From a virus: a stretch of DNA of 64,000 nucleotides. Position numbers and translations under genes: made by a program. Below, one piece after another: positions 1 to 6,219 of this stretch. Under the pieces are notes generated by a model. It had not been told where the DNA came from and did not search any database. It saw nothing but the letters and a program-made list of their open reading frames with translations. Numbering within the stretch: position 1 is the first letter of the stretch; every line of letters starts with the position of its first letter. Location of the stretch: IMG/VR virus record IMGVR_UViG_3300045994_000147, positions 1-64,000 of that record. The stretch is one strand, 5' to 3'.

Positions 1-122
1 TGAAAACAGTCGGCAAGGGTGCCATGCAGTAACAAGGATAGAGTGGGATTGACAAGCCCCATCAGTTCGAGTAGAATGATTACCAGTTGAGGGAACAACC
101 ATAGCTGACAAGCTATTGGCTC

Positions 123-151
123 TTGACTGACGGCTTGATTGTGCCTATAAT
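123..151 (+). promoter_or_regulatory. Consensus sigma70 promoter of the early arm
   Basis: TTGACT at 123-128 and a perfect TATAAT at 146-151 are separated by exactly 17 bases, so the expected start is near 158. It points into the + strand early genes and is the only strong promoter seen ahead of them. Host RNA polymerase should recognise it directly after infection, in keeping with the absence of a phage RNA polymerase. Confidence 0.8.
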
Positions 152-159
152 TCAATCAA

Positions 160-171
160 CGCTCTTTAACA
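160..171 (+). promoter_or_regulatory. boxA antitermination site
   Basis: CGCTCTTTAACA starts two or three bases after the predicted transcription start. Bases 161-171 are identical to the boxA of Escherichia coli rRNA operon leaders, and the match covers the lambda-type consensus CGCTCTTTA. boxA RNA binds NusB and ribosomal protein S10 (NusE) and protects untranslated RNA from Rho. A small hairpin (GCTC-TAGTC-GAGC, 188-200) follows, giving a nut-like order, but no phage N-like protein is recognisable. The sequence match is observed; the function is inferred. Confidence 0.65.
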
Positions 172-187
172 GATAGGTAAAATTTAA

Positions 188-334
188 GCTCTAGTCGAGC
201 AGACCATTGTATTATCGATACTCTAGTCTTAACTTGCTGGGTGTCCTAGTGGTGATAATGCTATCACTATCTACTAGCCACACTCTAGCCACGTTTGCTT
301 TCGCAAACAAGTGTTAATGCTATCAGTTCGATAG
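188..334 (+). repeat. Cluster of short perfect hairpins in the leader
   Basis: Four inverted repeats follow one another. GCTC/GAGC lies at 188-200. CTAGT/ACTAG at 246-250 and 273-277 encloses GTGATA/TATCAC at 252-267 with a four-base loop. GTTTGC/GCAAAC is at 293-308 with a TTTC loop. CTATC/GATAG is at 320-334. None is followed by a T-run, so they are not ordinary terminators; they more likely fold the leader RNA for stability, processing or antitermination. Confidence 0.55.
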
Positions 335-592
335 TTGGCTCTAGCAGTATACTTTAGTGAATATTTTACTCACATAAAAAAGGTTGTGTAATCGTGATAA
401 GCCACAAGGCAGGTGAGATTCCTTTGCCCACAACCGAGACTTGCCTAGAGGTAAATGACATGCCTCGTTCCTTAACTGGTACAAGCAAGCGGGCATTATC
501 CCATAGACCTAGCGACTCTGTGGGGTAGCTTTATGCCTTATTAGCCTTAATCTAGGGTTAATAATTACCATAAACCTACTGAGGATATACAA

Positions 593-1102
593 ATGAACAC
601 TCAAGCCTTATCTGTCATTGCAGAATCAAGCAGTACTAAAAATGAAAAATTCTTAAACGCTAAGTGGAATCAAGGTTTCGATAGCATTATCAAGGCGTCT
701 GGCACCTTTCAATCAGGTGTCGATGGAGCCTTGCGCTCATTCTTTACAGATGTAGCCACAGCTAATGTGGATTACCATTTGATTAACAAGCTCTGGAAAG
801 GTTTGGGTAGAGGTGTGAATAAGCAAGCACTCAAGAACTGGATTGTAGACTTCACTCCCTTGAAATATAATAAGGAAAAAGATGTGTTCATTAGAACCAA
901 AAAGGCCAAGTGGGACTTGGTTAAATTACAAGGCGCTAAACCTTATTATGAGTACGAAAAAGAGAAAAAGGAATCTGATGTGGAGTGGTCTGCCACAAAA
1001 AAGACAGATGCACTCAAGAAGCATCTTGAAAAACTGATTGGCGAGTTCAACGACCATCAAGCTGACGCAACAAAACTGTTAGCACTGTTAGCAGTCCTTT
1101 AA
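593..1102 (+). CDS. Early protein of unknown function (169 aa)
   Basis: First gene behind the early promoter and structured leader. GAGG lies eight bases before the ATG. The product is lysine-rich, soluble and without signal peptide or membrane segment. Its middle part (about residues 70-130) has the shape of small phage proteins of unknown role in which a conserved tryptophan region is followed by charged helices, but I cannot name a family. The first-gene position suggests a host-takeover role, which is inference only. The gene is followed by a perfect 12-bp inverted repeat. Confidence 0.75.
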   Translation: MNTQALSVIAESSSTKNEKFLNAKWNQGFDSIIKASGTFQSGVDGALRSFFTDVATANVDYHLINKLWKGLGRGVNKQALKNWIVDFTPLKYNKEKDVFIRTKKAKWDLVKLQGAKPYYEYEKEKKESDVEWSATKKTDALKKHLEKLIGEFNDHQADATKLLALLAVL

Positions 1103-1114
1103 TCCAACAACCCC

Positions 1115-1170
1115 ATAGTCCTAGCGGATTACTATAGTTCCCACAGTTCTATAGACTACGCTAGGACTAT
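1115..1170. repeat. Large hairpin with a perfect 12-bp stem
   Basis: ATAGTCCTAGCG at 1115-1126 is exactly complementary to CGCTAGGACTAT at 1159-1170. A second pair, CTATAG at 1132-1137 and 1149-1154, nests inside. It starts 12 bases after a stop codon and is not followed by a T-run, so it may be an RNA-processing or mRNA-protecting structure rather than a simple terminator. The TAGTCC arm recurs in the next gap. Confidence 0.65.
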
Positions 1171-1215
1171 CATTATTAAATAGGATTCGGTTAATCGAGT
1201 CTTATTCACTGATGA

Positions 1216-1250
1216 TAGTCCAATCACGCTGTTTCTAGAAACCTGGACTA
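1216..1250. repeat. Hairpin with TAGTCC/GGACTA arms
   Basis: TAGTCC at 1216-1221 pairs with GGACTA at 1245-1250, enclosing the 12-base perfect palindrome GTTTCTAGAAAC (1231-1242). It lies 34 bases before the next start codon and shares its outer arm with the hairpin at 1115-1170, so the two look like members of one structural family. Confidence 0.5.
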
Positions 1251-1284
1251 CACCCCAATTACCTACAACAATCGGAGTTTTAAT

Positions 1285-1551
1285 ATGTCACGTTTAGCAG
1301 ACAACATTCAAAAAGAAATAGACAAAACCCAAGGGCAATATGCCTCTGGCCTGATCTCAGGGATTGAGAAGTTAACTGCCATGATTGACATAACCAACAA
1401 CATGTTGGAATCGGAAATCAATGATTTAAAGAGTTATCTGTTTGATGCAGATACCACTGACTACCACAAGGCCACTGTCATCCGTGACAAGCTTCTTTTT
1501 ATCGAGAAGGTTAAAAAGGAATTGTGTTTCTACTTAGAAGCAGGTATCTAA
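1285..1551 (+). CDS. Small helical protein of unknown function (88 aa)
   Basis: GGAG seven bases upstream supports the ATG. The product is short, charged and predicted to be almost entirely helical, with one cysteine near the C terminus and no signal peptide or membrane segment. No family recognised. It stands alone between two gaps that each contain hairpins, so it may be translated from a processed mRNA. Confidence 0.65.
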   Translation: MSRLADNIQKEIDKTQGQYASGLISGIEKLTAMIDITNNMLESEINDLKSYLFDADTTDYHKATVIRDKLLFIEKVKKELCFYLEAGI

Positions 1552-1559
1552 GTACACCA

Positions 1560-1585
1560 GCCCATTAGTACTCTTATTAGTGGGC
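1560..1585. repeat. Intergenic hairpin
   Basis: GCCCATTAGTA at 1560-1570 pairs with TATTAGTGGGC at 1575-1585 with a CTCT loop; two of the eleven pairs are G-U. It begins eight bases after a stop codon and is not followed by a T-run. This is the third gap in the first 2 kb to contain a stable inverted repeat. Confidence 0.5.
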
Positions 1586-1642
1586 ACTACTACACCCACC
1601 CACTACTATCAGCATCACCATACCCACCCTTAGGAGATTGCA

Positions 1643-1912
1643 ATGAGAACAACAGCCGTAGCCACACGCTCCACCCACGCCCCATTAAATCTAATGCGGA
1701 CTCGTTCTATCAATGAAGTAAAAACAAGCTGTAAGCTGGTCTCTAAGTCCTCACAACTGGTATGTACTACCAACAAAGAGGACACTTGCTATTCATCTAT
1801 TACCTCAGTCTATTCACACAGTGATGGTTCTATGACTGGTAGAGCTACCAATAAGTTTGGTAGTAAGGTGAAGGTTACTTACAATATTAAACTTGGAACA
1901 TGGGAGTATTAA
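1643..1912 (+). CDS. Small basic protein of unknown function (89 aa)
   Basis: AGGAG six bases before the ATG supports the start. The product is basic and rich in threonine and serine, with three cysteines, and has no membrane segment or recognised domain. The second half looks beta-rich. The downstream gap holds an AT-rich hairpin and then a promoter on the opposite strand, whose transcript would be antisense to this gene. Confidence 0.6.
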   Translation: MRTTAVATRSTHAPLNLMRTRSINEVKTSCKLVSKSSQLVCTTNKEDTCYSSITSVYSHSDGSMTGRATNKFGSKVKVTYNIKLGTWEY

Positions 1913-1955
1913 GTCTATTACTTATTTAATAATAAACTAATAAACTAAGCATTAG

Positions 1956-1998
1956 GACTAATAGTCTTATAGCCATAGTTCTATTAGTACTATTAGTC
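1956..1998. repeat. AT-rich hairpin/direct repeats between 1.92 and 2.02 kb
   Basis: GACTAATAG at 1956-1964 is perfectly complementary to CTATTAGTC at 1990-1998, and the near-copy CTATTAGTA at 1981-1989 can compete for the same arm. The flanks are very AT-rich. The segment lies directly downstream of the leftward promoter element at 2021-2083, so it would be in the early part of that antisense transcript. Confidence 0.45.
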
Positions 1999-2020
1999 TA
2001 TAATACTATATATACTATTA

Positions 2021-2083
2021 ACTTCCCTCGGTTCCCCTGGGAGTGCACTTAGTATATCACACCTTTCTTATTTTGTCAAGAGG
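2021..2083 (-). promoter_or_regulatory. Leftward promoter element, copy A
   Basis: On the minus strand TTGACA (bases 2079-2074) and TATACT (2056-2051) are 17 bases apart. Promoter, spacer and about 25 bases of initial transcript are shared with a second element at 31681-31740. Both contain a TCCC-NN-GGGA dyad at the expected start point. No minus-strand gene lies downstream in 1-2040, so the product would be RNA antisense to the first early genes. The promoter boxes and the repeat are seen; activity is inferred. Confidence 0.65.
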
Positions 2084-2088
2084 TTAAG

Positions 2089-2298
2089 ATGAGGGATATA
2101 ATCAAAGAAGAAAAAGTAATTATAAGGAAGAGTTCCCATAGAATAAAGAAGCTGAGGAAGATTAGGGGATCCTCCACTACCGACGGATTCTATGGGTCTC
2201 TACAAGCTATCAACGAAGTTCTTAATGAGTCCTATGATTCCCTAAGATTATCTAAAAACATTTTAAGTAGAATAAGGAGAAGAGCATGGCTAAGTTAA
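2089..2298 (+). CDS. Small very basic protein (69 aa)
   Basis: AGAGG upstream supports the ATG. The product is rich in lysine and arginine, with no cysteine, signal or membrane segment. A nucleic-acid binding role would fit the charge but no motif proves it. The last 13 bases overlap the next gene, suggesting translational coupling. Confidence 0.55.
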   Translation: MRDIIKEEKVIIRKSSHRIKKLRKIRGSSTTDGFYGSLQAINEVLNESYDSLRLSKNILSRIRRRAWLS

Positions 2299-2507
2299 AG
2301 ACTAACCTGAACAAAAAGTTGCTGAGGCAACTATGGATTTATGATAAGAAGGCTCATTATCGTGCCTGTAGAGTACCGTCTGCATCCTCTACTGCTACCT
2401 CTATACTAAGTGCATTCGAATGGTTGCTCACTAAAGAAGGGTTAGACTACTGGGATGGCGTACATAGAGGTATGCTCAGATCAATCCCTGACTACGGTGA
2501 CATCTAA
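2286..2507 (+). CDS. Small protein of unknown function (73 aa)
   Basis: AAGGAG eight bases before the ATG supports this start inside the end of the previous gene. The product is basic at the N terminus and has a tryptophan/tyrosine-rich C-terminal half. No family recognised. It belongs to a run of small genes (2.1-3.7 kb) typical of host-takeover regions. Confidence 0.55.
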   Translation: MAKLKTNLNKKLLRQLWIYDKKAHYRACRVPSASSTATSILSAFEWLLTKEGLDYWDGVHRGMLRSIPDYGDI

Positions 2508-2516
2508 GGAAATCAA

Positions 2517-2747
2517 ATGACTGATAGACAAGCACTAATGTTCATAATTGGAATCATAGTTATTTTTATTACCCTTATATATTTGGGTAAGAGCCATGGC
2601 TGTAGCGGTAGATGGGAAGAGTCAGGTACTCGTGCCAAATATTCCCCTAGTTCTGGTTGTATAGTGGAGGTGAGTGAGGGACATTGGTTCCCTGAAGAGA
2701 GAGTGGTAACAGGCTCTATTAAGGTAGAGAAAACATTAACTAACTAA
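2517..2747 (+). CDS. Small membrane-anchored protein (76 aa)
   Basis: AAGGAAA precedes the ATG. Residues about 7-24 form one hydrophobic segment (LMFIIGIIVIFITLIYLG), followed by a soluble C-terminal part with two cysteines that would suit the periplasm. No family recognised. A signal peptide is possible but no cleavage site is obvious. Confidence 0.6.
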   Translation: MTDRQALMFIIGIIVIFITLIYLGKSHGCSGRWEESGTRAKYSPSSGCIVEVSEGHWFPEERVVTGSIKVEKTLTN

Positions 2748-2756
2748 GGAATAACA

Positions 2757-3008
2757 ATGGCATCAACTACTATCAGACCAAGCCGCACCATCAAACCCCG
2801 TGGCCCATCCCAAATGAAAGCTAATTCTCTCATGCAAGACTCTGAAGGCAAATACCACAAGATCAATGGCTACTCCGGCTGCAAAGGCTGGGCATACCAT
2901 CCAACCAAAGGGTTCAGGAAGGTGCGTGGATTCAATCCATCACAATTAATGGCTGTCAACACCAACAAGGTAGAAGCAGCTCTTGAATCAAATACTCTCG
3001 CCCTGTAA
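2757..3008 (+). CDS. Small basic protein of unknown function (83 aa)
   Basis: AAGGAA precedes the ATG. The product is basic and glycine/proline-rich in its first half (K-P-R-G-P motifs), with no membrane segment. No family recognised. Its G+C content looks slightly higher than that of its neighbours. Confidence 0.55.
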   Translation: MASTTIRPSRTIKPRGPSQMKANSLMQDSEGKYHKINGYSGCKGWAYHPTKGFRKVRGFNPSQLMAVNTNKVEAALESNTLAL

Positions 3009-3013
3009 CTATT

Positions 3014-3187
3014 ATGCATTACCTAAAGATATACTCTCTTCTTATTATTTTTATAGTACTACTAGGTGTCAATCAGTTCTTGCTTCTACCTTGGTGTATT
3101 AAAACATCATTGTGGTTAGGAGCATTAGACTTATTGCTAATACTCCCATTCATGTTTGTATATTGTAACTCTTTCTTCTTTAAATAA
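3014..3187 (+). CDS. Small two-segment membrane protein (57 aa)
   Basis: An uninterrupted 57-codon frame fills the gap between two genes. It has two strongly hydrophobic stretches, at about residues 7-25 and 32-50, ending in Phe-Phe-Phe-Lys. No clear ribosome site is visible, but the start follows the previous stop by five bases, so coupled translation is likely. A role in the host inner membrane is inferred from topology only. Confidence 0.5.
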   Translation: MHYLKIYSLLIIFIVLLGVNQFLLLPWCIKTSLWLGALDLLLILPFMFVYCNSFFFK

Positions 3188-3195
3188 AAGCTATC

Positions 3196-3705
3196 ATGAA
3201 AACTAAAACTAACGCCATTGCACTACTATCAGCAACACTCCTACTCTCTGCCTGCTCTGATGACCAACCAAGCGTCAATGATATTTGCTCCGATGATGAG
3301 CTGAGCGTTGAATGCTTGCAAGGGCGGTTAAATGAACAACAGCAAGTAATCCTCCAGCAGCAACAGGTGCTAACTCAACAACCTCAACAAATCCAACAAG
3401 CTCAACAAGAAGCGGCCCAAACACCCCCCAATTACCAGCAAGCTCCTCAACAGCCGGTGGTAGTACAAGTTCCACAGCATGATTCTACAATGCAAGATAT
3501 GATGCTAGGCGGGTTACTTGGTCATGCCTTAGCTGGTGACGGTGGTAGATCTAATAGTACAATCGTTAACAAGACCATTATCAATAAGGCTCCAGCTACT
3601 ATACGACCTCCAGCTCCAGTTGTCCGGTCTAATATCAAACCAATCCCACAGTTCCGTCAAGCTACCTCATCGCCACGGTCTTTCTCATCATCACGTAGAA
3701 GATAA
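3196..3705 (+). CDS. Gln-rich lipoprotein (169 aa)
   Basis: The N terminus is a textbook lipoprotein signal: two lysines, a hydrophobic stretch and the lipobox Leu-Ser-Ala-Cys at residues 17-20. Serine after the cysteine predicts sorting to the outer membrane. The mature part has a glutamine-rich, probably coiled-coil stretch (about 44-85), a glycine-rich segment and an Arg/Ser-rich end. Early phage lipoproteins often block superinfection by masking a receptor (T5 Llp, Cor-type proteins); that role is inferred from type and timing. The upstream ribosome site is weak. Confidence 0.7.
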   Translation: MKTKTNAIALLSATLLLSACSDDQPSVNDICSDDELSVECLQGRLNEQQQVILQQQQVLTQQPQQIQQAQQEAAQTPPNYQQAPQQPVVVQVPQHDSTMQDMMLGGLLGHALAGDGGRSNSTIVNKTIINKAPATIRPPAPVVRSNIKPIPQFRQATSSPRSFSSSRRR

Positions 3706-3717
3706 TAGGAGTATAAA

Positions 3718-4155
3718 ATGCAAGTAACACCTTGGAAAGAAGAAGAGAAGAAGAGTGATACGCTAGTCGGTGTATATGGCACCTTAAAGAGGGGTGAAGG
3801 CAATCATCGTTTATTGTCTACATCCGAATTAGTAACTACATCCCTAACTCCACCTAACTACGGTCTAGTTGATTTAGGCGCATTCCCTGGTCTAATCCCA
3901 GGAGAGGATAAGGTTGTCATTGAGGTATATAAGGTAAACAACCACACTCTATCTCGATTGGATTCATTGGAAGGTCATCCAACCTTCTATGAGAGGAAGG
4001 AGGTAGATGTTGTTGTCAATGGCAACACAGAGAAGGTGTGGGTATATCATCTTAATCGGCATAAAGACCTGGCCCCGTGGAATCTACGGGATGTTGATGG
4101 CAATATAACTTGGGGGAGACATACTCGTGATTTTTCTACAGAAATACAGGAATAG
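3718..4155 (+). CDS. Gamma-glutamylcyclotransferase-like protein
   Basis: Has the GGCT/AIG2-like fold signature: Tyr-Gly-Thr-Leu at residues 20-23 forms the substrate loop, and Glu85 in Leu-Asp-Ser-Leu-Glu-Gly sits where the catalytic glutamate lies in this family. Members release 5-oxoproline from gamma-glutamyl amines. The length (145 aa) is normal. AGGAG precedes the ATG. It overlaps the ATP-grasp gene, opening a cassette with two more amidoligases and a glutamine amidotransferase. In comparable phage clusters such enzymes are thought to trim or recycle gamma-glutamyl linkages made by the ligases. Confidence 0.85.
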   Translation: MQVTPWKEEEKKSDTLVGVYGTLKRGEGNHRLLSTSELVTTSLTPPNYGLVDLGAFPGLIPGEDKVVIEVYKVNNHTLSRLDSLEGHPTFYERKEVDVVVNGNTEKVWVYHLNRHKDLAPWNLRDVDGNITWGRHTRDFSTEIQE

Positions 4156-4909
4156 CACATCATCAGGTACTGATGTAGCTCAAGCTCTAGATCTACAAAT
4201 CTATACCCCAAACATTGTGCCTTCTCGTAGAAAGGCCGGCCTTATAATCAATTGGGGCATTGGGCATGTACCTTGGCTATACTCTACATCTCAAGCTATC
4301 AATCACCCCAATTACGTAAAGGTAGCTGCTAATAAGCTAAGCACATTCGATGTATTGAACGATGCCTCAATAGATATACCAAGCTATACCACAGCCAAAG
4401 AAGTGGCCTTAGAATGGATTAGAGGGGGCTTTAAGGTCATGTGTCGAACACTACTATCAGCATCTGCAGGTAGGGGTATTGTGGTAGCTAAGGAGGAGGA
4501 GGCTATAATTGATGCTCCTCTCTATGTCAAATATGTAGAGAAGCGTTATGAGTTCAGGGTGCATGTTGTCTTCAATAACGTAGTCAAAATACAACAAAAG
4601 CGTAGGCTCTCCTCTGAATCATTAGCTGAAAGGGGTATTGTAGAGCGTAATAAGTATATCCGTAACTTGGATAATGGTTATATTTTCTCTACTAATATTG
4701 ATGAGGGTTTAGGCGGTTTTATTGAAGAGATGGGAGATATATCCATCAGAGCTATTGGAGAATTAAATTTAAACTTCGGTGCAGTAGATATAATCATTGG
4801 AAGGATAGATGACAACCCCTATATCCTTGAGGTCAATACAGCCCCTGGGCTAGAGGGTAGTACTCTTCAGGCTTATGTAGATGCCTTTAGAGCCCACCTT
4901 TATAATTAG
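4127..4909 (+). CDS. ATP-grasp amide-bond ligase
   Basis: The C-terminal half carries ATP-grasp hallmarks: a Lys-Tyr-Val-Glu nucleotide-binding strand near residue 138, a following Arg-x-His pair, and the Mg-binding end Tyr-Ile-Leu-Glu-Val-Asn-Thr-Ala-Pro near 235-243. Such enzymes join a carboxylate to an amine through an acyl phosphate. The length (260 aa) fits small phage ATP-grasp ligases. It starts with GTG, preceded by GGGGAG, and overlaps the cyclotransferase gene by 29 bases, so the two are probably made together. The substrate is unknown; a peptide or protein end is plausible. Confidence 0.82.
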   Translation: MIFLQKYRNSTSSGTDVAQALDLQIYTPNIVPSRRKAGLIINWGIGHVPWLYSTSQAINHPNYVKVAANKLSTFDVLNDASIDIPSYTTAKEVALEWIRGGFKVMCRTLLSASAGRGIVVAKEEEAIIDAPLYVKYVEKRYEFRVHVVFNNVVKIQQKRRLSSESLAERGIVERNKYIRNLDNGYIFSTNIDEGLGGFIEEMGDISIRAIGELNLNFGAVDIIIGRIDDNPYILEVNTAPGLEGSTLQAYVDAFRAHLYN

Positions 4910-4919
4910 GAGGATACCT

Positions 4920-5252
4920 TTGGACGACATAACTATAGCTAGGAGGTATGCAGCTAAAGCAGATCAGGCCAGAGACAATGGCCATGAGTTCCTTTTATCT
5001 TTCAATGAGTATAAGAGGTTAGTAAAAAGGAAGAAGTGCTACTACACCTCTATCCCTTTCTTACAAGGTGATAAACAACTTGGCCTGTCTCTAGATAGAA
5101 TTGATAACAGTAAAGGTTATGTCTCAGGTAATGTAGTAGCCTGTCTAAAAACCATTAACACAATTAAGAGTAGTCTTGAGAACCCAAGTAACCCAATAGG
5201 TGTGAAGCACTTGAAGAGAATGTGTGATGCCCTCATTAAATTAGGAGTATAA
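4920..5252 (+). CDS. HNH-type homing endonuclease-like protein
   Basis: TTG at 4920 is chosen as start because AGGAGG lies six bases before it; this gives 110 aa. The middle contains Leu-Asp-Arg-Ile-Asp-Asn-Ser-Lys-Gly-Tyr followed by Gly-Asn-Val, the usual end of small phage HNH nucleases. The first metal-binding residue is replaced by Asp, so activity is uncertain. It stands free between amidation genes, as mobile HNH genes often do in phage genomes. Confidence 0.55.
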   Translation: MDDITIARRYAAKADQARDNGHEFLLSFNEYKRLVKRKKCYYTSIPFLQGDKQLGLSLDRIDNSKGYVSGNVVACLKTINTIKSSLENPSNPIGVKHLKRMCDALIKLGV

Positions 5253-5253
5253 G

Positions 5254-5595
5254 ATGTATAAAGCTAAAGTAGATCGTACTTGGATTGATAGCAGCGGGCT
5301 AGTGCTTGTACAGACTACGAAGGGCCCAGGATCCGAGCACCCTAAACCACACCCATTCGCTATTGTCAAGATTGGTGGTGTACAAGGATCCAATATTAAG
5401 TTCGAAGGTGTGAGGGAAGGTGATTTGTTAAGATGTGACTCCCTACCCTACATGTCCCGTCCTTCCCCTATTTACTCAAATGACTATAAGTACGAAACCT
5501 ATACTAAAGCTGGACGTAAGTTCATGAGGTCTAAAGCCTTATACTGGCCAGTGAAGTTACCCAATGGCTTTTGGGTGCTGAGGGAACAGCGATGA
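5254..5595 (+). CDS. Protein of unknown function (113 aa)
   Basis: AGGAG lies six bases before the ATG, just after the HNH gene stop. The product is basic, beta-rich by appearance, with many tyrosines and prolines, and has no membrane segment. No family recognised. Its place inside the amidation cassette may be coincidental. Confidence 0.6.
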   Translation: MYKAKVDRTWIDSSGLVLVQTTKGPGSEHPKPHPFAIVKIGGVQGSNIKFEGVREGDLLRCDSLPYMSRPSPIYSNDYKYETYTKAGRKFMRSKALYWPVKLPNGFWVLREQR

Positions 5596-5804
5596 ACATT
5601 ATAGAAGCTTACCTTTTAATAGGGTTAATAGTTGTTGTTGTAGATTTGGTGGTGTACTTAATGAAAGGGAGGGGTTTAATGGTTGGTGATATAGCGACTT
5701 ATGTTCTAGCTATCATTACATGGCCAGTATTTTTATTAGATTATTTAATTAAACTAATTAATGACAACAGGCACACAGTGGCGATCAAGGGGTGGAAGAA
5801 ATGA
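5592..5804 (+). CDS. Small membrane protein, paralogue 1 (70 aa)
   Basis: The ATG at 5592 overlaps the previous stop and has GAGGGA upstream, so it is preferred over a longer frame. Two hydrophobic segments lie at about residues 5-25 and 38-57. It resembles the following gene along its length (shared Tyr-Leu-Leu-Ile-Gly start and Trp-Pro in the second segment), so the pair looks like a tandem duplication. Function unknown. Confidence 0.6.
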   Translation: MNIIEAYLLIGLIVVVVDLVVYLMKGRGLMVGDIATYVLAIITWPVFLLDYLIKLINDNRHTVAIKGWKK

Positions 5805-6034
5805 ATCCTATTATAATCTATCTACTAATAGGGGCTGCATTAGCCACACTCCTCCAGTTGTACATAGGCGGCGGCTTAAAGGTTAAGGAGGTGTTTTTGT
5901 TTATTGCATGCGCCCTCATTTGGCCTTTGCTGCTATTCGTTGCAGTCTATTTAGGAGTGTTTGAGGGTGTAATTTACCTTTATAATACTTACGGAAACGC
6001 CTACCTTATCAACCCAAAAAAGGACGAAGAATGA
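5801..6034 (+). CDS. Small membrane protein, paralogue 2 (77 aa)
   Basis: The start overlaps the previous stop as ATGA. Hydrophobic segments lie at about residues 4-24 and 32-54, followed by a polar tail. The N-terminal Tyr-Leu-Leu-Ile-Gly and the central Trp-Pro match the upstream gene, supporting duplication. Function unknown; both would sit in the host inner membrane. Confidence 0.6.
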   Translation: MNPIIIYLLIGAALATLLQLYIGGGLKVKEVFLFIACALIWPLLLFVAVYLGVFEGVIYLYNTYGNAYLINPKKDEE

Positions 6035-6180
6035 AGGTAATATCTTATTTACTATGGCTTTTACCGGGTATTTGGCTACAAAAGCACGGTATATCGGTAC
6101 TATCATGGGACTATTGGTTATTGGTGCTACTGATAATCTTATTAACATCAACAGAAGTATACAGAACTCGCGGGTTCTGA
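6031..6180 (+). CDS. Small membrane protein (49 aa)
   Basis: A short complete frame overlaps the previous stop (ATGA). It has two hydrophobic stretches, residues 4-18 and 25-40, and a basic tail. It is the third membrane microprotein in a row. No family recognised; coupling and hydrophobic pattern are the only support. Confidence 0.5.
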   Translation: MKVISYLLWLLPGIWLQKHGISVLSWDYWLLVLLIILLTSTEVYRTRGF

Positions 6181-6219
6181 ATTTAATTTAAAGTATTTAA
6201 AATACTAGGGGTATATATT

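Larger units (their letters stand above)
1..592. other. Gene-free leader of the early arm
   Basis: No convincing reading frame is present in these 592 bases on either strand. The segment holds a consensus sigma70 promoter, a boxA directly after the expected start point and at least four short perfect hairpins, so it looks like a long structured 5' leader for the + strand early operon. The part before the promoter (1-122) shows nothing I can assign. It could be close to a genome end or a packaging region, but no terminal repeat can be seen from inside this window. Confidence 0.6.

Noticed and set aside
1-122. Direct terminal repeat or packaging site
   Set aside because: The other genome end is outside the window, so a terminal repeat cannot be shown.
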